Shown here: positions 1 to 11,860 of the stretch, one piece after another
Numbering within the stretch: position 1 is the first letter of the stretch
How the letters are laid out: every line of letters starts with the position of its first letter
Assembly (NCBI RefSeq): GCF_027887165.1
Contig: NC_077227.1
Span: 444,224,395 to 444,288,394 of the forward strand
Origin: Monodelphis domestica
Lineage: Eukaryota; Chordata; Mammalia; Didelphimorphia; Didelphidae
DNA: 64,000 nucleotides
Direction of reading: 5' to 3'
Translations under genes and position numbers: made by a program
Notes under the pieces: generated by a model
What the model saw: the letters and a program-made list of their open reading frames with translations, nothing else
Database searches by the model: none
Told to the model about the DNA's origin: nothing

Positions 1-159
1 AAGGGGACTGCCCCCTAACTGGCTTTTTGTCAATGCGTCCAGCAATTATTGTTTTTTTTTCTCTCATCCTCACATTATTGTAATCTTTAAGTTGATTATG
101 TTTTCATGATCCTTTTGGGGAAAAAATTAATTTTTTCCAAAAATGATCACACAGTGAAA
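1..159 (+). mobile_element. 3' internal end of an LTR-E retroviral element
   Basis: This stretch matches 12945-13108 closely and in the same order, and both lie directly upstream of an LTR-E copy. It is therefore the 3' internal end of the element, not host flank. The element enters from beyond the window edge. No open frame is recognisable. Confidence 0.6.
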
Positions 160-512
160 TGTAAAAAATGGAGACTTGAATCCAGGACTTCAATCCCCCA
201 GAAGTCCTTGATCCACTTCCCCAGAATGCTTTGTAATCTCACTGAATTCTCACCTGGGCCGAGAGCAAATTATGATTTAAAGGGTCTTCATCCTAGGAGG
301 GCTCTTCTCTTCCTGTCTCCGCTGGCAAACAGACACGCCTCATGATGTGAGTGAAATTTGGGTGGGCCTCATGGCCCACCTAGCACATGCTTCTCTTGCT
401 TGTATTTTCTTTAACCCTTGACCTTTAATAAACCTCTAAAAATATAATACTCCTTGCAGAGAGAAACTAATTTCTACCTGCCTCAGCTTTCCCCAAAATT
501 TTAATCTTTACA
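160..512 (+). mobile_element. LTR-E copy 1 (3' LTR)
   Basis: It starts TGTAAAAA and ends CTTTACA, with an AATAAA signal near 428. It is closely similar to LTRs at 10979-11342, 13109-13405 and 63500-63830. The 5' side is element-internal sequence, so this is the 3' LTR of a partial provirus rather than a solo LTR. No TSD is visible. Confidence 0.7.
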
Positions 513-1053
513 CAGCCAAACCAACCAATTGCTCCTTCTAATACTCAACAAAATGCAGAACTAAATACTCAGCTTAAGTTTTTAAAGGAAAGTTTGGGGG
601 AGCTCATAGCTTTTATAAAATGCACTAAAAGGGACTCAACATCCCAGAATAGAAGGGACTTATCTTTTCATACTTCCTCATTATCCAAATCTCTGTCCCA
701 CCCTGCTCTGGACAATATGGCTTCTAGTTCACAAAGGAACCCCTCCCACACCCAATTTACTACTACCCAACCCATTTCTCCCCCCACCCATACTGAAAAA
801 GGGCTTTGACACAAAGGGAGAAACTACAGGGACAAAAAGGGTACTTGACACCTGATTGAATTAGCTAGCTCCACCTATACTACTTTAAAGTCTATTGTTA
901 ATCTGAGACTCTATTGTTAATCTGAGGTTGAATGGGAGGTTGAGTTTTCCCTACCAGAGAAATTCTTATGTGACAAGCTCAAATGTGAGGTCTCAGATCT
1001 CAGGCTGGGGTTCTCAAGATCTCAAGATTGGGGTTTCTAGAATCCAAGTTGAC
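513..1053 (+). other. Unassigned; possible decayed retroviral sequence
   Basis: The 513-807 stretch reads open in one plus frame, with a short heptad-like run (QNAELNTQLKFLKESLGEL) followed by a Ser/Thr/Pro-rich tail. That would fit an old gag fragment but is not diagnostic. A 16-base direct repeat lies at about 892-925. The right end near 1051 (AAGTTGACA) resembles a minus-strand LTR-K terminus. Confidence 0.2.
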
Positions 1054-1417
1054 AATGTGTTATTCTCAAAATTATTAATAGTTATTGAAATTTCCAAGAA
1101 GTTAATAAAAACTGGTCCCTCCTCCCCCCAACATCCACCTCTCTTCAAGACAAGATTACCCCACCCCCATTCTTGTCCCTTAGAACAAAAGCTTTACAGT
1201 TTTAAGTGTTTTGAGTTGTGTCTTTGGACCTCATTTGGGAACTTGCCTTAGGGAAGTGTCCCAGGCTGACCCTAAAGGACCCAGTGATCAACATTTAAGT
1301 ACCCCTTTGTCTTAGAAATCTCCTTCATTGTATCACAGGTAGTCAAGCCCAATCACTAGAATGATCCTCACATCAACTCCTCCCAGATAATCCAGCCCTG
1401 AACTCCTCTCTTTGTAT

Positions 1418-2066
1418 TGTAAAAATTAAATTGGGTTTTGACTCAATATGAGAGTTATAAAAGTTGAATTGTGGTCATTGTTTATAAAATATTAGCCCCC
1501 TAAGTCAAAATAAGTATTAGCAGCTTTTATTTACATCAAGATAGAGATATTGAAAGTGGGAAATGTAGGAAGAAGATAGAGCTTTGTCTAGCCTACTGCC
1601 CTAAATGCTGCTCCAGTGAAGTCTGGCTCAGCACTCCTCTCCCCCAGCAGGGCTCCCTCAATACCAGTCTCCCCATGGAAGTCCCAGTGGTGTCTTCTGC
1701 CAAAGTTCCACCAACTCAGAATGACTCCAAGGAAAATCATGGCTCTTCAGCTCTATTCACTAACACGGAATCCAAAGGAATAGTCTCGCCAAAAACCAAG
1801 GAAGCAAAGAGGTCAGAGCATGTTGGTCTCTTCTTTTAAACTCCTTTTTTCCACATCACTTTCTGTCTTTCCCTCTTTACAGGAACCAATTGAAGTTCCT
1901 AATTTGCCTAGCACTGCCTAAGGGAGGGCAGTGTTTATGGCCTTTGGGGGTGTGAACTATTAAGTGACTTGTGAATTATCTTACTTAAGTGTTAAGTATG
2001 GGTACTTCAAGTTCTTGATTTGATTAACTAAAAATAGACAAAGGGAGAGTTAATTCTATTTTCACA
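1418..2066 (-). mobile_element. LTR-G copy 1, solo LTR
   Basis: The plus-strand text runs TGTAAAAATT...TTTTCACA. It is the reverse complement of the LTR-G family seen at 40352-41065, and the TTTATT on the plus strand is its poly(A) signal. It splits LTR-H between 'ctttgtat' and 'atatcc'. The undisturbed LTR-H copy at 4070 reads straight through this point. The flanking 4-mers match at 3 of 4 bases. Confidence 0.65.
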
Positions 2067-2410
2067 ATATCCACTGTAAAGGGTATTCATCTTAATATTC
2101 CTGTTCTTTATTTCGGGATTAAAAACTTTTGTCTCCAACTCTTGACCATTTCTTTAAAATGTTAATTTGAAGGAAGGCTTGAATGTGTAAAATAAATCTA
2201 CTATACTTTCCTATAAGTCAAGAGTTTTTCTGTAAGTCAGGGCTCAGTCTCTGGTCCACGATTTGAGACAGGATGGCCCATTTCTCACTCTCAGCAACTG
2301 CAGCAGGACAATGGTAGTGGCCATGAAGAAAGCAGTAAGATTAATCTGCCCTATTGTCTATTTTAAAACTGCTCTAAAATGTTTCAAGAGGAGAAGTGAG
2401 GGGTCCTCTC

Positions 2411-2810
2411 TGAATTTATGGTTACCAATTGTAAGAAATAAAATTAGGACTTTGGTCCTTATTTTCAATAAAGTTTATTAGTTACTTGGATAGGTAAAGG
2501 CATAGGAATAGAGTGAAAAAAAAGCCTATTCTGGCTAGCCATGTGGGTGGTCTCAGCCTGGCAACCACAGCAGCTCCCCTAACACTGTCACCTGAGATAG
2601 AGAACATTTCTTGGATCCTTGCTTTTTAACCTTTCCTTTCACATCACATTCAAGTTCAGAATCATGTCTGAGATCAATCCCATAGGCCACAGTCCTATGA
2701 CTCATATTAAATAACACAGATGCATGACAGCTGTGTTACCCAGAAGGGAAGAAGGGGAGAACTTTCCTCATACTCTCTGTAAATCTGGGGAACATTGTCT
2801 TAGATCTATG
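2411..2810 (-). mobile_element. LTR-like insertion in LTR-H copy 1
   Basis: It begins TGTAAGAAATAAAATTAGG on the plus strand. Its reverse complement carries AATAAA twice close to the start, as in an R/U5 segment. It lies where copy 1 of LTR-H departs from copy 2. The right boundary is uncertain. Confidence 0.35.
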
Positions 2811-3025
2811 ATGTGAGATATTGCTCTACATCTCTCTCAATAAATACATTCCATTTTAAAGGTTTTTCTTGGTCTTTTTGAATAGTGATTAAAGAGGGCA
2901 AACCTTGATTTTTCCAGGTCCCCTTAAACTTCCACTTCATATACCAACAAGTGGAAGAGACACAGCCATTGGACCTATGTCACTAGAAGTGACCACCAAA
3001 AGGGACCAGTGTACAAACTCAGTAC

Positions 3026-3517
3026 TGTTGACTTGGAAAACAGAGAACCACTAAAATGGTCAGAAAAAACAAATCTTTAATCAGGATAAAAGACAAGTTT
3101 TTAATATTCAATTGCTATACAAAGTCAAGTGCTAAATACTACATGGAACCAAAGCTCTGGGACTCTGGGAACGGTGCCTCTGGGCCAAAGATGATTCTCC
3201 CAAGAGTGACAAAACTTGGGGCTCTTCTATACTTCTTGGGAAATTAATGATGGAAAAACTGGTTACAAGCATGCCTGTGAAAGAGGCTGTATTCAGAGGC
3301 TGGGGTACCAGAGAGTGGCCTAAAATACAATAAGATAAACTTCTAAGCAAAAAGAGTAATTGAGGTTTTGAACATTTCTATCACTACTGTTCAGGATACT
3401 CAATGGATGCATGGTGGTCCATTATTCACTTCTGAGACAAGGTCAGTCTAGGACTTCCCTTAAGGCAAATTCCCAAGGGACTGGGGCAAACTTGGGGTTT
3501 CTAAAATACAGTTGACA
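3026..3517 (-). mobile_element. LTR-K copy 1, solo LTR with TSD GTAC
   Basis: The termini are TGTTGAC...GTTGACA and are flanked by identical GTAC at 3022-3025 and 3518-3521. On the minus strand it carries ATTAAA as its likely poly(A) signal. The 4-bp TSD fits a class I (gamma-type) retroviral LTR. Relatives lie at 6452, 9121, 13705 and 14775. Confidence 0.8.
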
Positions 3518-3764
3518 GTACCATAACTTTGGTAATTTAAAAAAAAGTCAAAAAAGGAGAGAAAAAAAGAAGAAATGAAAAGTGTATATTGAAGAGTAAC
3601 ATAGATCACAAATTTTCCCACTTTTGAACTTGAATATGCTAATATGGTTCTAGGTAAATTCAGTGGTTTTGTCATCAAAGTTTTGCCCTCCTACAAATTA
3701 CATTCAAATGAAATCAAAATACCATAGACCAAACTTTTCCAAGTTGTGCAGAGTGAGAAATTAC

Positions 3765-4748
3765 TGTGTCATTCTCAAGTTATTAATAGTTATTTTAAAA
3801 GTTAGTAAAAGTTGGTTTTCCCCCATCCCCATCCTTACAAAGATTTTAAAGCCTTAAGTGAGTTTGTCTGGGAATTTGCCTGGGGCAGGAGTCTCAACCT
3901 GATGGTCTTAAATCCCAAGTACCAATCTTGAGTACCCTTTTGTCTTAGAAGTCTAATTATATGTATTATATCTATTGAAGTTTCTTTCAAGAGGTCAAGC
4001 CCAATGACTTGACTGATTCTCACATCAGTCCCAACCAGAAAATCCATTCCTGAACTATTCCCCTCTTTGTATCTATTTTCAACTTCCTGATCATTTCTTT
4101 AAAATAATGTTAAAATGCTTGAATGTACCCACTGCAAAGCTATTCTCTATTTTTTTTTTAACCCTTACCTCCCGTCTTGGAGTCAAAACTGTGTATTGGC
4201 TCCAAGGCAGAAGAGTGGTAAGGACTAGGCAATGAGGGTTAAGTGATTTGCCCAGGGTCACACAGCTAGGAAGTGTCTGAGGCTACATTTGAACTCAGGA
4301 CCCCCATCTCTAGGCCTGGCTCTCAATCCACTAAGCCACCCAGCTGCCCCTATTCTCTAATTTCTTGAAGATGCTAATAAGCTTGAATGTGTCCTTTGTA
4401 AACCTATTTAACATTAGGACTGCAACCATTGTAAAAATGTTATAAACCCTTCAGGGAGGCTTGACTGTATCAGGATTCTCCTATAAAATAAGGGATTTTT
4501 CTGTGAATTTTGGGGTGGTTGTATTAGGTCGATGACCTGAGGCAGTGCCCTGAATTTTCTCTGTAAACCCTTGGTGGGGAGGGGTTTTCTGTCTTGGGTT
4601 AATGACTTGAGACAGTGCCCCCTATTTCTCTTTCTCTCAATAAAGCATTATATTTTAAGTGATGGATTTCCTTGGTCATATTTTTTAATAGTAGGTAAAG
4701 AGAGTGTACTTTGAAATTTTCAAGTTCCCCTCAATTTTCACTTCACAC
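3765..4748 (+). mobile_element. LTR-H copy 2
   Basis: It starts TGTGTCATTCTC and ends TTCACTTCACA. AATAAAG lies at about 4639 just after a pyrimidine tract. It contains a CORE-SINE at 4150-4350. Homology to copy 1 and to 61940-62290 defines it as a repeat; calling it an LTR is inferred from the TG..CA ends and the late poly(A) signal. Confidence 0.5.
4150..4350 (-). mobile_element. tRNA-headed CORE-SINE with 9-bp TSD
   Basis: On the minus strand it runs from the head GGGGCAGCTGGGTGGC through the CORE-type 'cccagggtcacacagct' block to the 'aagggtta' tail and poly(A). Direct repeats TATTCTCTA flank it at 4141-4149 and 4351-4359. The insertion lies inside LTR-H copy 2 and so postdates it. Confidence 0.85.
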
Positions 4749-5769
4749 AAAGTGGATCCCTTCAAAGATAGGGGGAGGTCAACATCTGAATAAACTGACA
4801 TTTGGAAATACCAGGTAGGGAAACTGTGATTGATGTTAGAATGAGATTACCCAAATTGAGACCTGGCCAAGATCTAAGCCTTCCACAGAAAGTTTATAGG
4901 GTCTTTTTCAACCTCAAAGGGAAATATTTTCCACATCATTCCCCAAACTGAAGCTGTTCAAAAGGAAGAACTCTGGAGTCATAGTACAAGGAAGAAAACT
5001 CCTGGTTTTACAAAGCTGTCTACTTCCTGCTCCAGTAGGGACTTTCCCCTGATGTCCATAGTCCTTGGTTTGCCTTCCTCTACTAGGAGATATGACAAGA
5101 TTGTGCAGGATGCAGTGGGATGATGAATTCCACAGTGGTTGATTGATCGTGCACAGAATTAGAGTCAACATAGTGCATGTTACTTCTTGTTCTACTTATT
5201 TTACCCACCTTGACTAGAGAGTTGTTATTTAAAAATTGGAAGGGCTTTCTACAGCTGGTCTTGTTAATGTACCATGGTCTGCCCATTCTTTGTGTTTGCA
5301 GAGTATCTCTATCTTCCTTCATGTACTGATGCTTTAGTCAATTACCAAGCAAGTGTTGTTTGCCTATAAACCCATAACTGGTCAGCATTTCCCTCCATTT
5401 GACTTCAGTGTTTCCTGATTGAAAAGAACCAGGAGAAAGAGAAACCCCCGCCCTAGAAACTCCCTCAGTTTTGCATCATGTCCTTGACAGTTTCTGAACC
5501 ACAACTTCCTTCATCTGTCTAACCTTGTCTTGTCCTGTCCTGACCAGTCCCACAAGCATGTAATGTCTGGAGCCAAGGATAAGGGTGGTGGCTGTTTTCA
5601 GCAGTATGCAAAATAACATTTTATCTGCCTGAATAGAGGGGGAAAGAGCTATGAATAATGAATGATAATGAATACAAAACAAAATAAGGGGAAACATACT
5701 CTATTTTAGACTTTAGATGACTGTTTAAATGGATTTAGAATCCAAAGGCCCAGATTCCAATCCTTAAAT
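4749..5769. other. Unassigned interval
   Basis: I see no repeat family, convincing coding frame or RNA gene here. The short open frames on both strands lack recognisable domains. The sequence is of mixed composition, with no tandem structure. Confidence 0.3.
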
Positions 5770-5960
5770 ATTACTAGCTAACTGTGAGAGAGCCAGATCT
5801 GGAGAATGGAAATTCTGGGTTCAAATATGGCCTCAGAACACTTCCTAAGTGTGTGACTGGAGAAATCACTTTAACCCCAGTTGCCTAACCCTTGTCCCTC
5901 CTTTGCCTTGGAACCAATACTTAGTATTGATTCTAAAACAAAGGATAAGGGTTTTAAAAA
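5770..5960 (+). mobile_element. Diverged CORE-SINE
   Basis: It retains 'gggttcaaatatggcctcag', a degraded 'gtgtgactggagaaatcactt' block and the tail 'ttggaaccaatacttagtattgattctaa...aagggtttt'. These follow the same order as in the better copy at 19906. The tRNA-like head is degraded. Confidence 0.7.
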
Positions 5961-6334
5961 ATACAGTAACACCATTTCCCCCCAGCTGACTCTTGTCTTA
6001 ACCTTGTTTGTCACCCTGATTTGAATGGGGAAGAGATTAAGAAGAAGCCTCCTAAAGTGTTTTCAAAGTTGACTGTACAATACTCATATAAACTATTTGG
6101 ATTAATTATGCAAAAGCTATTCTTTTTTTTTTCACCCCACACTCTAAAACTATAGTAATAAACAATTAGTGCAAGTCCTTTGAAAAGTCTCAAAAGCTAT
6201 TCTTACAAATTCTATCTTACTTACAAGTTCCAATGCAATTCCCATTTTTTCCATTACTCCATTCCACTACTCCAGTACTTCTATTACATTGCTCTTTTAT
6301 CTTCATTGAGATAATAACAACTCATTTGATTAAT
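5961..6334. other. Unassigned interval
   Basis: No gene or repeat was recognised. A poly(T) run lies near 6123. Confidence 0.3.
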
Positions 6335-6420
6335 TTTTAAAAGTTCCCTCATTTGTAAAATGAAAGGGGTAGAGGAAGAGGATCTCTAATGTCCCTTCCA
6401 GTTTTAGTATTCTATGGCAA
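6335..6420 (+). mobile_element. MIR/CORE-SINE 3' fragment
   Basis: The stretch 'catttgtaaaatgaaagggg...tctctaatgtcccttccag...attctatgg' is the usual 3' end of MIR-like elements. The 5' part is missing. Confidence 0.55.
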
Positions 6421-6451
6421 TGGCTTTGGGGGAAATAATAAAATTGTAGAG

Positions 6452-7129
6452 TGTTGACTGGGAAAAAACACAGAACTATTAAATATTAATAAATTAATTC
6501 AATGTAATTATATATATAATATAATTTAAAATACAAATTAATAAAACTATTAAATAGTCGAAATTACTCTTTAATCAAGGGCAAAAAGGGGTTCAGTGCT
6601 AGTAGACCTCGACAACAGAGCTGCGCACCGCATACAACTTCACAGAGTCCAAGGATTGAACTCTGGCCGCTCTGGTCACTGACCCCTGGGAGTGCTACTG
6701 CACTAGATGACAACTCCAGGGAACAAAAGAATTTGGGGAACCTATATACCATTTGGGGAATCCAGGGGCAGGGAAAGATGATTGACATTACTAAATGGGA
6801 ATGTTCAAACTACAGGGATAGGATACAATCAAGCTTGGGAAAGGAATCATAGCTAGAGGCTAGGGTGTAAGGAAAGGGACTACTTACAATGGATACTAAA
6901 GGGTCCTTAGCATATGCTTAGTCCTACTAAGCTAGGATTGTCATTCACCTGAGAGTCCCCCACTCAGTCTGGAACTGCTAGCCTGGGATTCCCTTCAGGG
7001 TAGATTGTCATGGGAATAGGGAACAAGTACAAACTTTGGGGTCTCCAACCTATAAGCTAGTCCTGAAACTTTGGGTTCATCATATCCCACTAGGCCACAA
7101 GTTTGGGATTCCTAGATTCCATGTTGACA
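6452..7129 (-). mobile_element. LTR-K copy 2, solo LTR with TSD AGAG
   Basis: It starts TGTTGACTGGG and ends CCATGTTGACA. Identical AGAG lies at 6448-6451 and 7130-7133. The plus-strand 'tctttaatcaag' is the reverse of an ATTAAA-containing poly(A) region. An AT-rich stretch at 6478-6556 is absent from the other LTR-K copies. Confidence 0.8.
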
Positions 7130-7352
7130 AGAGCTTAAAGAGAGAGACTAAGTCATCTAGTAAGTTCCTCCCTTTTTGGCAAGCGAAATGCCATCTAACT
7201 CATACTTATGTTGTATTTTGTTAGATTTAAAATAGTTTTGAGCATTAAATAGTTGTAGATAAGAGAGTGGGAGCCATAAACTGTGATAATTAAAATGTTT
7301 TGGGAGCAAGGGAAATATATAACAATTATGACCGCTGAAATATGTTTTCTAC

Positions 7353-8271
7353 TGTGTCTTGGTTTCATATAAATATAAGATGGTCGCCAGGGAATATATT
7401 CCCAATTTATGAATATGCCCAAGCCAACTGGGTTTTATAGAGAAATTTAATTTATAATACACTGATTAATCAATAGAAAAAGAGAGAAAGAAGAACGGAA
7501 TAAGAATGAATAAATCAGTTAGTTGGTTTTATCACTCACCCAAGATCTCTCTAGGTAAGGCTTCTCATGCCAACCTCAGGCTCCACCTTCAAGAGAGCCT
7601 CCTTTCAAGAAATGTTTCCAGAGAATTCTCCTCCTTCAGAGCCAGCCTTCTCTCCTGGTCCTCCCACAGAGCAACCTCCTCAGTCCTCCTTCAGAGCCAC
7701 CTCGCTCAGAGCAAAACCTCCTCTTCCCCCTCTCCTCAGACCCTGCTATCTTTAAGGAAACCATATAAGTTCCCTCCCCTCAGTTCTCACATCTACCAAT
7801 CACTGTTGATGTCTCCCCTGTGCCAATGATGGTTCTAGTTTAACCCAGGACCACCCAGAGGTCTGTGGCTTTGCACATGTCTGTTGAAGGTCATATTCTC
7901 AAATAATTAAATCTTGATCCTTTGCTGCATCCCTTCCTAAATCCTGTTACTCTAAGTAGGGTGGAAATTGTATTTTCCAAGGCCTGGTTCTGTCATTCCA
8001 AGTATCTCTATTGTATCAATTCTAAAATCAATCATGACTCAAAGAACTTCCTGTTCTATGCTTAAGCATAGGTCAAAGCCCTTTCCATTGTTCAGCAAAA
8101 GGTTTCTGTCCTAAAGCAGTCCCAAGTAGGGAAGAGAAGGATCCTCCCATGCCAAGGGGATTCACATTCCAATAGAGTTCTTACTATCAGTAGGAAATTT
8201 TTTCCAAGTATGAAATTTCCCAATGGTGAAATTTCCAACATTCATAAGTCTAAGAAATTTTAAGGTTTACA
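7353..8271 (-). mobile_element. LTR-B copy 1
   Basis: Shares long blocks with 23911-24876: 'ggtcgcca.ggaat', 'ttctcacatctaccaatcactgt', 'cacatgtctgttgaaggtcatatt', 'ttaaggtttaca'. It is in the same orientation as that copy. No flanking duplication was found, so the left end is approximate. Confidence 0.65.
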
Positions 8272-8279
8272 ATTTTAAC

Positions 8280-8460
8280 ATTTGTAAAGCATTTTATATA
8301 CATCATGCTATTTATTTCTCAATAATACTATACGGTATTATTATCTCCCTTTTACAGAAAGGGAAAATGAGACTCAGAAAGGTTCAGTGACTTTCCCAAA
8401 TAAAGGTCAGAGTTTGTGTCCAATCCAGGTCTTCCTTATTTCAGGTCTAGTACATCACAT
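8280..8460 (-). mobile_element. MIR element
   Basis: It contains the reverse complement of the MIR core: 'ttttacagaaagggaaaatgagactcagaaaggttcagtgactt', then 'gtccaatccaggtcttcc'. Only part of the element remains. Confidence 0.6.
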
Positions 8461-8464
8461 TAGG

Positions 8465-8680
8465 TAATAATAGCTTCAGATTTTCACAGGGCTTGAAAGA
8501 TTTACAAAATACTTTTCTTATAACTCCCTCAAGTGAGAGAGGTAGTAATGTTATTATTTCTATTTTAGGGATGAGGAAACTGAGGCTTAGAGAAGTGATA
8601 TCTACAGTCAGGTCATTTGTCTAGTAAGTGTCAAAGTCAAGTTTTGAATCCTGGTGTCAGAACTCCAAATCCATCACTCT
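8465..8680 (-). mobile_element. MIR element
   Basis: A second minus-strand MIR core: 'gggatgaggaaactgaggcttagagaagtga...gtctagtaagtgtcaaagtcaag', followed by 'gaatcctggtgtca'. Confidence 0.6.
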
Positions 8681-9120
8681 TTTTGACATTCTACTGTTGT
8701 CCAGGATATGATACTGGCACAGGAAACTCACATAGTTTTTCCTCAACCACAATGTAAAAGAAATTGAATTTCCCAAGCATTTAAAAAACTGAAATAGTCC
8801 TGAAGGATAGACACAGGAGTGACTCAGTATAGGGAAGAGAACCCTTATGATTCAGTTCCAGAGATCTGCTTCTGGGAATTGTGATGACAATGCAATCCTC
8901 AGTTGGCTTAAATGTAGAAATCTCTATCTAACAACTACTGTTTTTTTTTCCCTCAGGAAATAGATAGTCTTTTCACTATGATGTTTTAGTTTTCTAGGTA
9001 ATCAGAAGACTTAAGATTCTCTCTTCAATTCTATTGTTTACTATATGACCTTGGACAAGATGCTACCCTCTCTTAGATTTAAGTATCACCTTTTGACAAA
9101 TGAAAAAAATTGTAAAGTGC
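8681..9120. other. Mostly unassigned, with a weak MIR-like stretch
   Basis: The 9020-9110 stretch ('ctatatgaccttggacaaga', then 'acaaatgaaaa') resembles a degraded plus-strand MIR. Nothing else was recognised. Confidence 0.3.
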
Positions 9121-10848
9121 TGTCAAACTGAAAAAAACAACCCCCAGAACAGTTACAAAGGAACAAAGCTTTAATTAGGACAAGGGAGACAATGCCCTTA
9201 TGGCCACCAGACAGATATATACACAGAGAACACCATGAAGAGCCACCTAGCCTTGAGATCCTGGGAACATTATCTGTGGGGGAAAAACACCAAGAATGGG
9301 AATTTCTATCAAACTAAAGAACTTCAGGTTCCAATTATTCCTTAGGGATGTGATGGCAAACCTATGGCACTCATGCCAAAAAGAGCAAGCAGAGCCCTCT
9401 CTGTGGGCATACCTACAGTCACCCACCAGAGTTTGTTACTAGAAAGCCAGAAGGTCTAGGGGCAGAGCTGTTCCTCCCCCTCTCCATGTGCCTGAGGATG
9501 TTCCTCACTTCACCTGCCCTCTGCTCAGTAGCCCAATGGGAATGCTTCCTCTATCCCCTGTCTGCTGCAAGGCACTGGGGACCAGCATAGGGGGCTCACA
9601 TGCTGCATGAGGGTATGGGGAAGATGGCAGCCTATTGAGCCTGTGTGAAGGTAATTCTCATGGTGGGGTTGGAAAGGAGCTAGTTTTGAGGGAAGCATAG
9701 CTCACAGCATGGTGTGGTAGATACCTCTACTAGGGAAATTATGGTAATAGGAAATGCTAAAGTCCTAACACCAGGAAGCCAACTAGGGGAAAGACTGGAT
9801 CTTGCACTCCTCCCCCTACCCTACTTCCTGTTCCCCTTCAACTGTCTTGAATGTTCTTCTCAGAAATGGTAAGTTTGAAGGTTTCCTCTAATAACTAACT
9901 CTTACAATTAAATCTTTCAACTAAGAGGTCTTTTATTCTTTTAAATAGAGGAGCTAAGGTGAGGGGAAGGGGTGAGAGGAAAATAGGTCTCCCTAATTTT
10001 ATGTTATCCCCATTGATTGATGATTCTAAGTTGTATTCAAATTCAGGAAATAACATTATCTTCCCTAGTGGAGATGTTGACAGCCAAGGCTGATGGGTTT
10101 TCTTCTGAACTAAACCCAAAAAACTCAGTCATATGGGTAATCAAGGACCAAAGAGAGAGTTTGTCTTCCACCTTCTCTTCCAACAGCCAGAGAAGGAAGT
10201 GAAGTTCAAGCAGCTGGGCTTCCTAACTTCTCCCTTCAAGATTTCATTGGAACTCTGTCTCCATCTCATTTGATTGGTGTTTTACCAAGTTCTAAGCTTC
10301 TTGCTTTTTCTGCAAATCCATTTTGTCACTTCTCCAAAGCTTAGTTTACAATGACACATAGCTATAGGGGATCAGATTACTAGGGCCACTCTCCCTCCCC
10401 CTCTTCATACATTCCTCTCATCAGCTGTCTCTCTGCCCAGAAGCCTAGTAGGAGTACTTCCTTCCTTCTCTGTCTGGGGTAAGAGGGGAGACCAAGGGGG
10501 TAAGGTGGATAGGGGCTGGGCCTGGCACTAGGTCTCTGGAGGAGTGTGGTATGATACTCTGTCTGGGGGTGGGGGCCAGCAGGCACTCTTGTCTCTAAAA
10601 GATTCCCCATCACTGCCTTAGGGAATATAACCAAAGAGAAACAACTGACTGGTTACATAGGGACTTAGAAGGAGGTTGTAGCCTGAGTTTAGGCTAGGGT
10701 ATCTGGGAGAGGGCTAAATACAATAAGAGAAACTTCAAGGTACTTAAGACTTGACTACCTCTACTACTCTAAGGTGCTTAATGGCCTATTGTTTAGTCTT
10801 GGACAAAGGGTCAGTGGGAGTTAAAGGTAATTATAAATAAGGTTGTCA
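9121..10848 (-). mobile_element. LTR-K copy 3, split by a hAT element
   Basis: Its two parts (9121-9347 and 10624-10848) align in order with the copy at 14775-15289. Shared blocks include 'cagttacaaa', 'aagaatgggaatttct', 'ccaaagagaaacaac' and 'cttaatggcctattgtt'. The hAT-like element sits exactly between them. The ends TGTCAA and TTGTCA are estimated. Confidence 0.65.
9348..10615. mobile_element. Nonautonomous hAT-like DNA transposon, 8-bp TSD
   Basis: Identical CCTTAGGG lies at 9340-9347 and 10616-10623. An 8-bp TSD is characteristic of hAT elements. The left end (atGTGATGGCaAACC) and the reverse complement of the right end (caGTGATGGGgAATC) form imperfect terminal inverted repeats. At about 1.27 kb it has no transposase frame. 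Related ends occur at 61048, 62609 and 62618. The interior (about 9700-10370) shows no similarity to those fragments. Confidence 0.75.
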
Positions 10849-10978
10849 TTTTTCCCTTCTAGTCATACCAATTCTGCCATTGACCATAAGAAAGAACAAA
10901 AGACAATGTGCTCAGGAAGAGTCTGACAGTGGCCCTCTGTTACCAAAAGTAGAAGGGAGACAAGGAGCTGATAAATAG

Positions 10979-11342
10979 TGTAAAAATAGACTTGAATCCA
11001 GGACTTCAATCCCCAGAAGTCCGTGCTCCACTTCCCCAGAATGCTTTGTAATCTCACTGAATTCTCACCTGGGATGAGAGCAAAATATTATTTAAAGGTT
11101 CTCCACTGTAGGTGGGGGCTCTTTTTTCTCTTTTAACTTCCACTTTGGAGCACAAGCAGCTCTCCACCTAGCAGGCAAGATGTGAGTGGTTGTGAATAGG
11201 CTCTCTGGGCCTAGACACGTGCTTTTCTTATTTGTGTTTTCTTTATATTTTAATCTTCAATAAACCTCATAAAATATAATACTCCTTGCACAGAGAAACT
11301 AATTTCTACCTGCCTCAGTTTCCCTAAATTTTAACTGTTACA
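10979..11342 (+). mobile_element. LTR-E copy 2, solo LTR with TSD ATAG
   Basis: The termini are TGTAAAAA...GTTACA. Identical ATAG lies at 10975-10978 and 11343-11346. AATAAA is at about 11261. It lies 16 bp from the LTR-A copy that follows. Confidence 0.8.
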
Positions 11343-11358
11343 ATAGACAACTGGCTTC

Positions 11359-11860
11359 TGACATGGGCACTGTACTCCAAAAACTCCAAAAAAATAGGCA
11401 AACTATTATGGACAGAGAGATGCACCTCCAGGCTACACCTCAATCCTGTCAGGCTACATCTCAAGATATCGGTTTGTTAAGGAATGTTTATGCCTCCAGG
11501 CAGACCCCAGTCAGATGACCACCTCACCCCACCAAATTCCTGAGCACTCTAGGTCACATCTACACCATGACATAGCATCTTTTGTAAAGAGTATATAATC
11601 CCCAGAACTGATGTCCTCTGAGGGACAGCCGTTCCATCCATGCTGTCCTTACAGGGAAAAGCCTTTCCATTCATGCTGTCCTCCCAAGGAACTACTCCCC
11701 ATCTTGCTGTTCTACCTTGATATCCTCCTGGCCATTCTCAAAATTACTCCCTAAATTAATAAATTTCTCTTTTTCTTTTTAAGCTAATTTTTGGAGTCTT
11801 GCATTCTTGTAAAAGGTATCCTTCCTGAACCCCAGGGGTACACATCTGAACCCCATAACA
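11359..11860 (+). mobile_element. LTR-A copy 1, solo LTR
   Basis: It starts TGACATGGGC and ends CCCCATAACA. A TATA-like GTATATAAT lies near 11591 and AATAAA near 11758. GCTTC (GCTTCT if the element starts at GACATGG) repeats at 11354 and 11861, giving a 5-6 bp TSD. Its homologue is the split LTR at 29333-36463. Confidence 0.85.

Larger units (their letters stand above)
1054..2945 (+). mobile_element. LTR-H copy 1, interrupted twice
   Basis: It aligns in segments with 3765-4748: a shared start (attctcaa.ttattaatagttatt), a shared middle (tgaccatttctttaaaat) and a shared 3' end (tctctcaataaa, then tccacttcat). It contains LTR-G copy 1 and a second minus-strand LTR at about 2411-2810. The AATAAA near 2840 gives the orientation. 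Outer ends are approximate. Confidence 0.5.

Noticed and set aside
10380..10634. 84-codon minus-strand frame
   Set aside because: It lies in the terminal part of a hAT-like element and crosses its TSD; no domain is visible.
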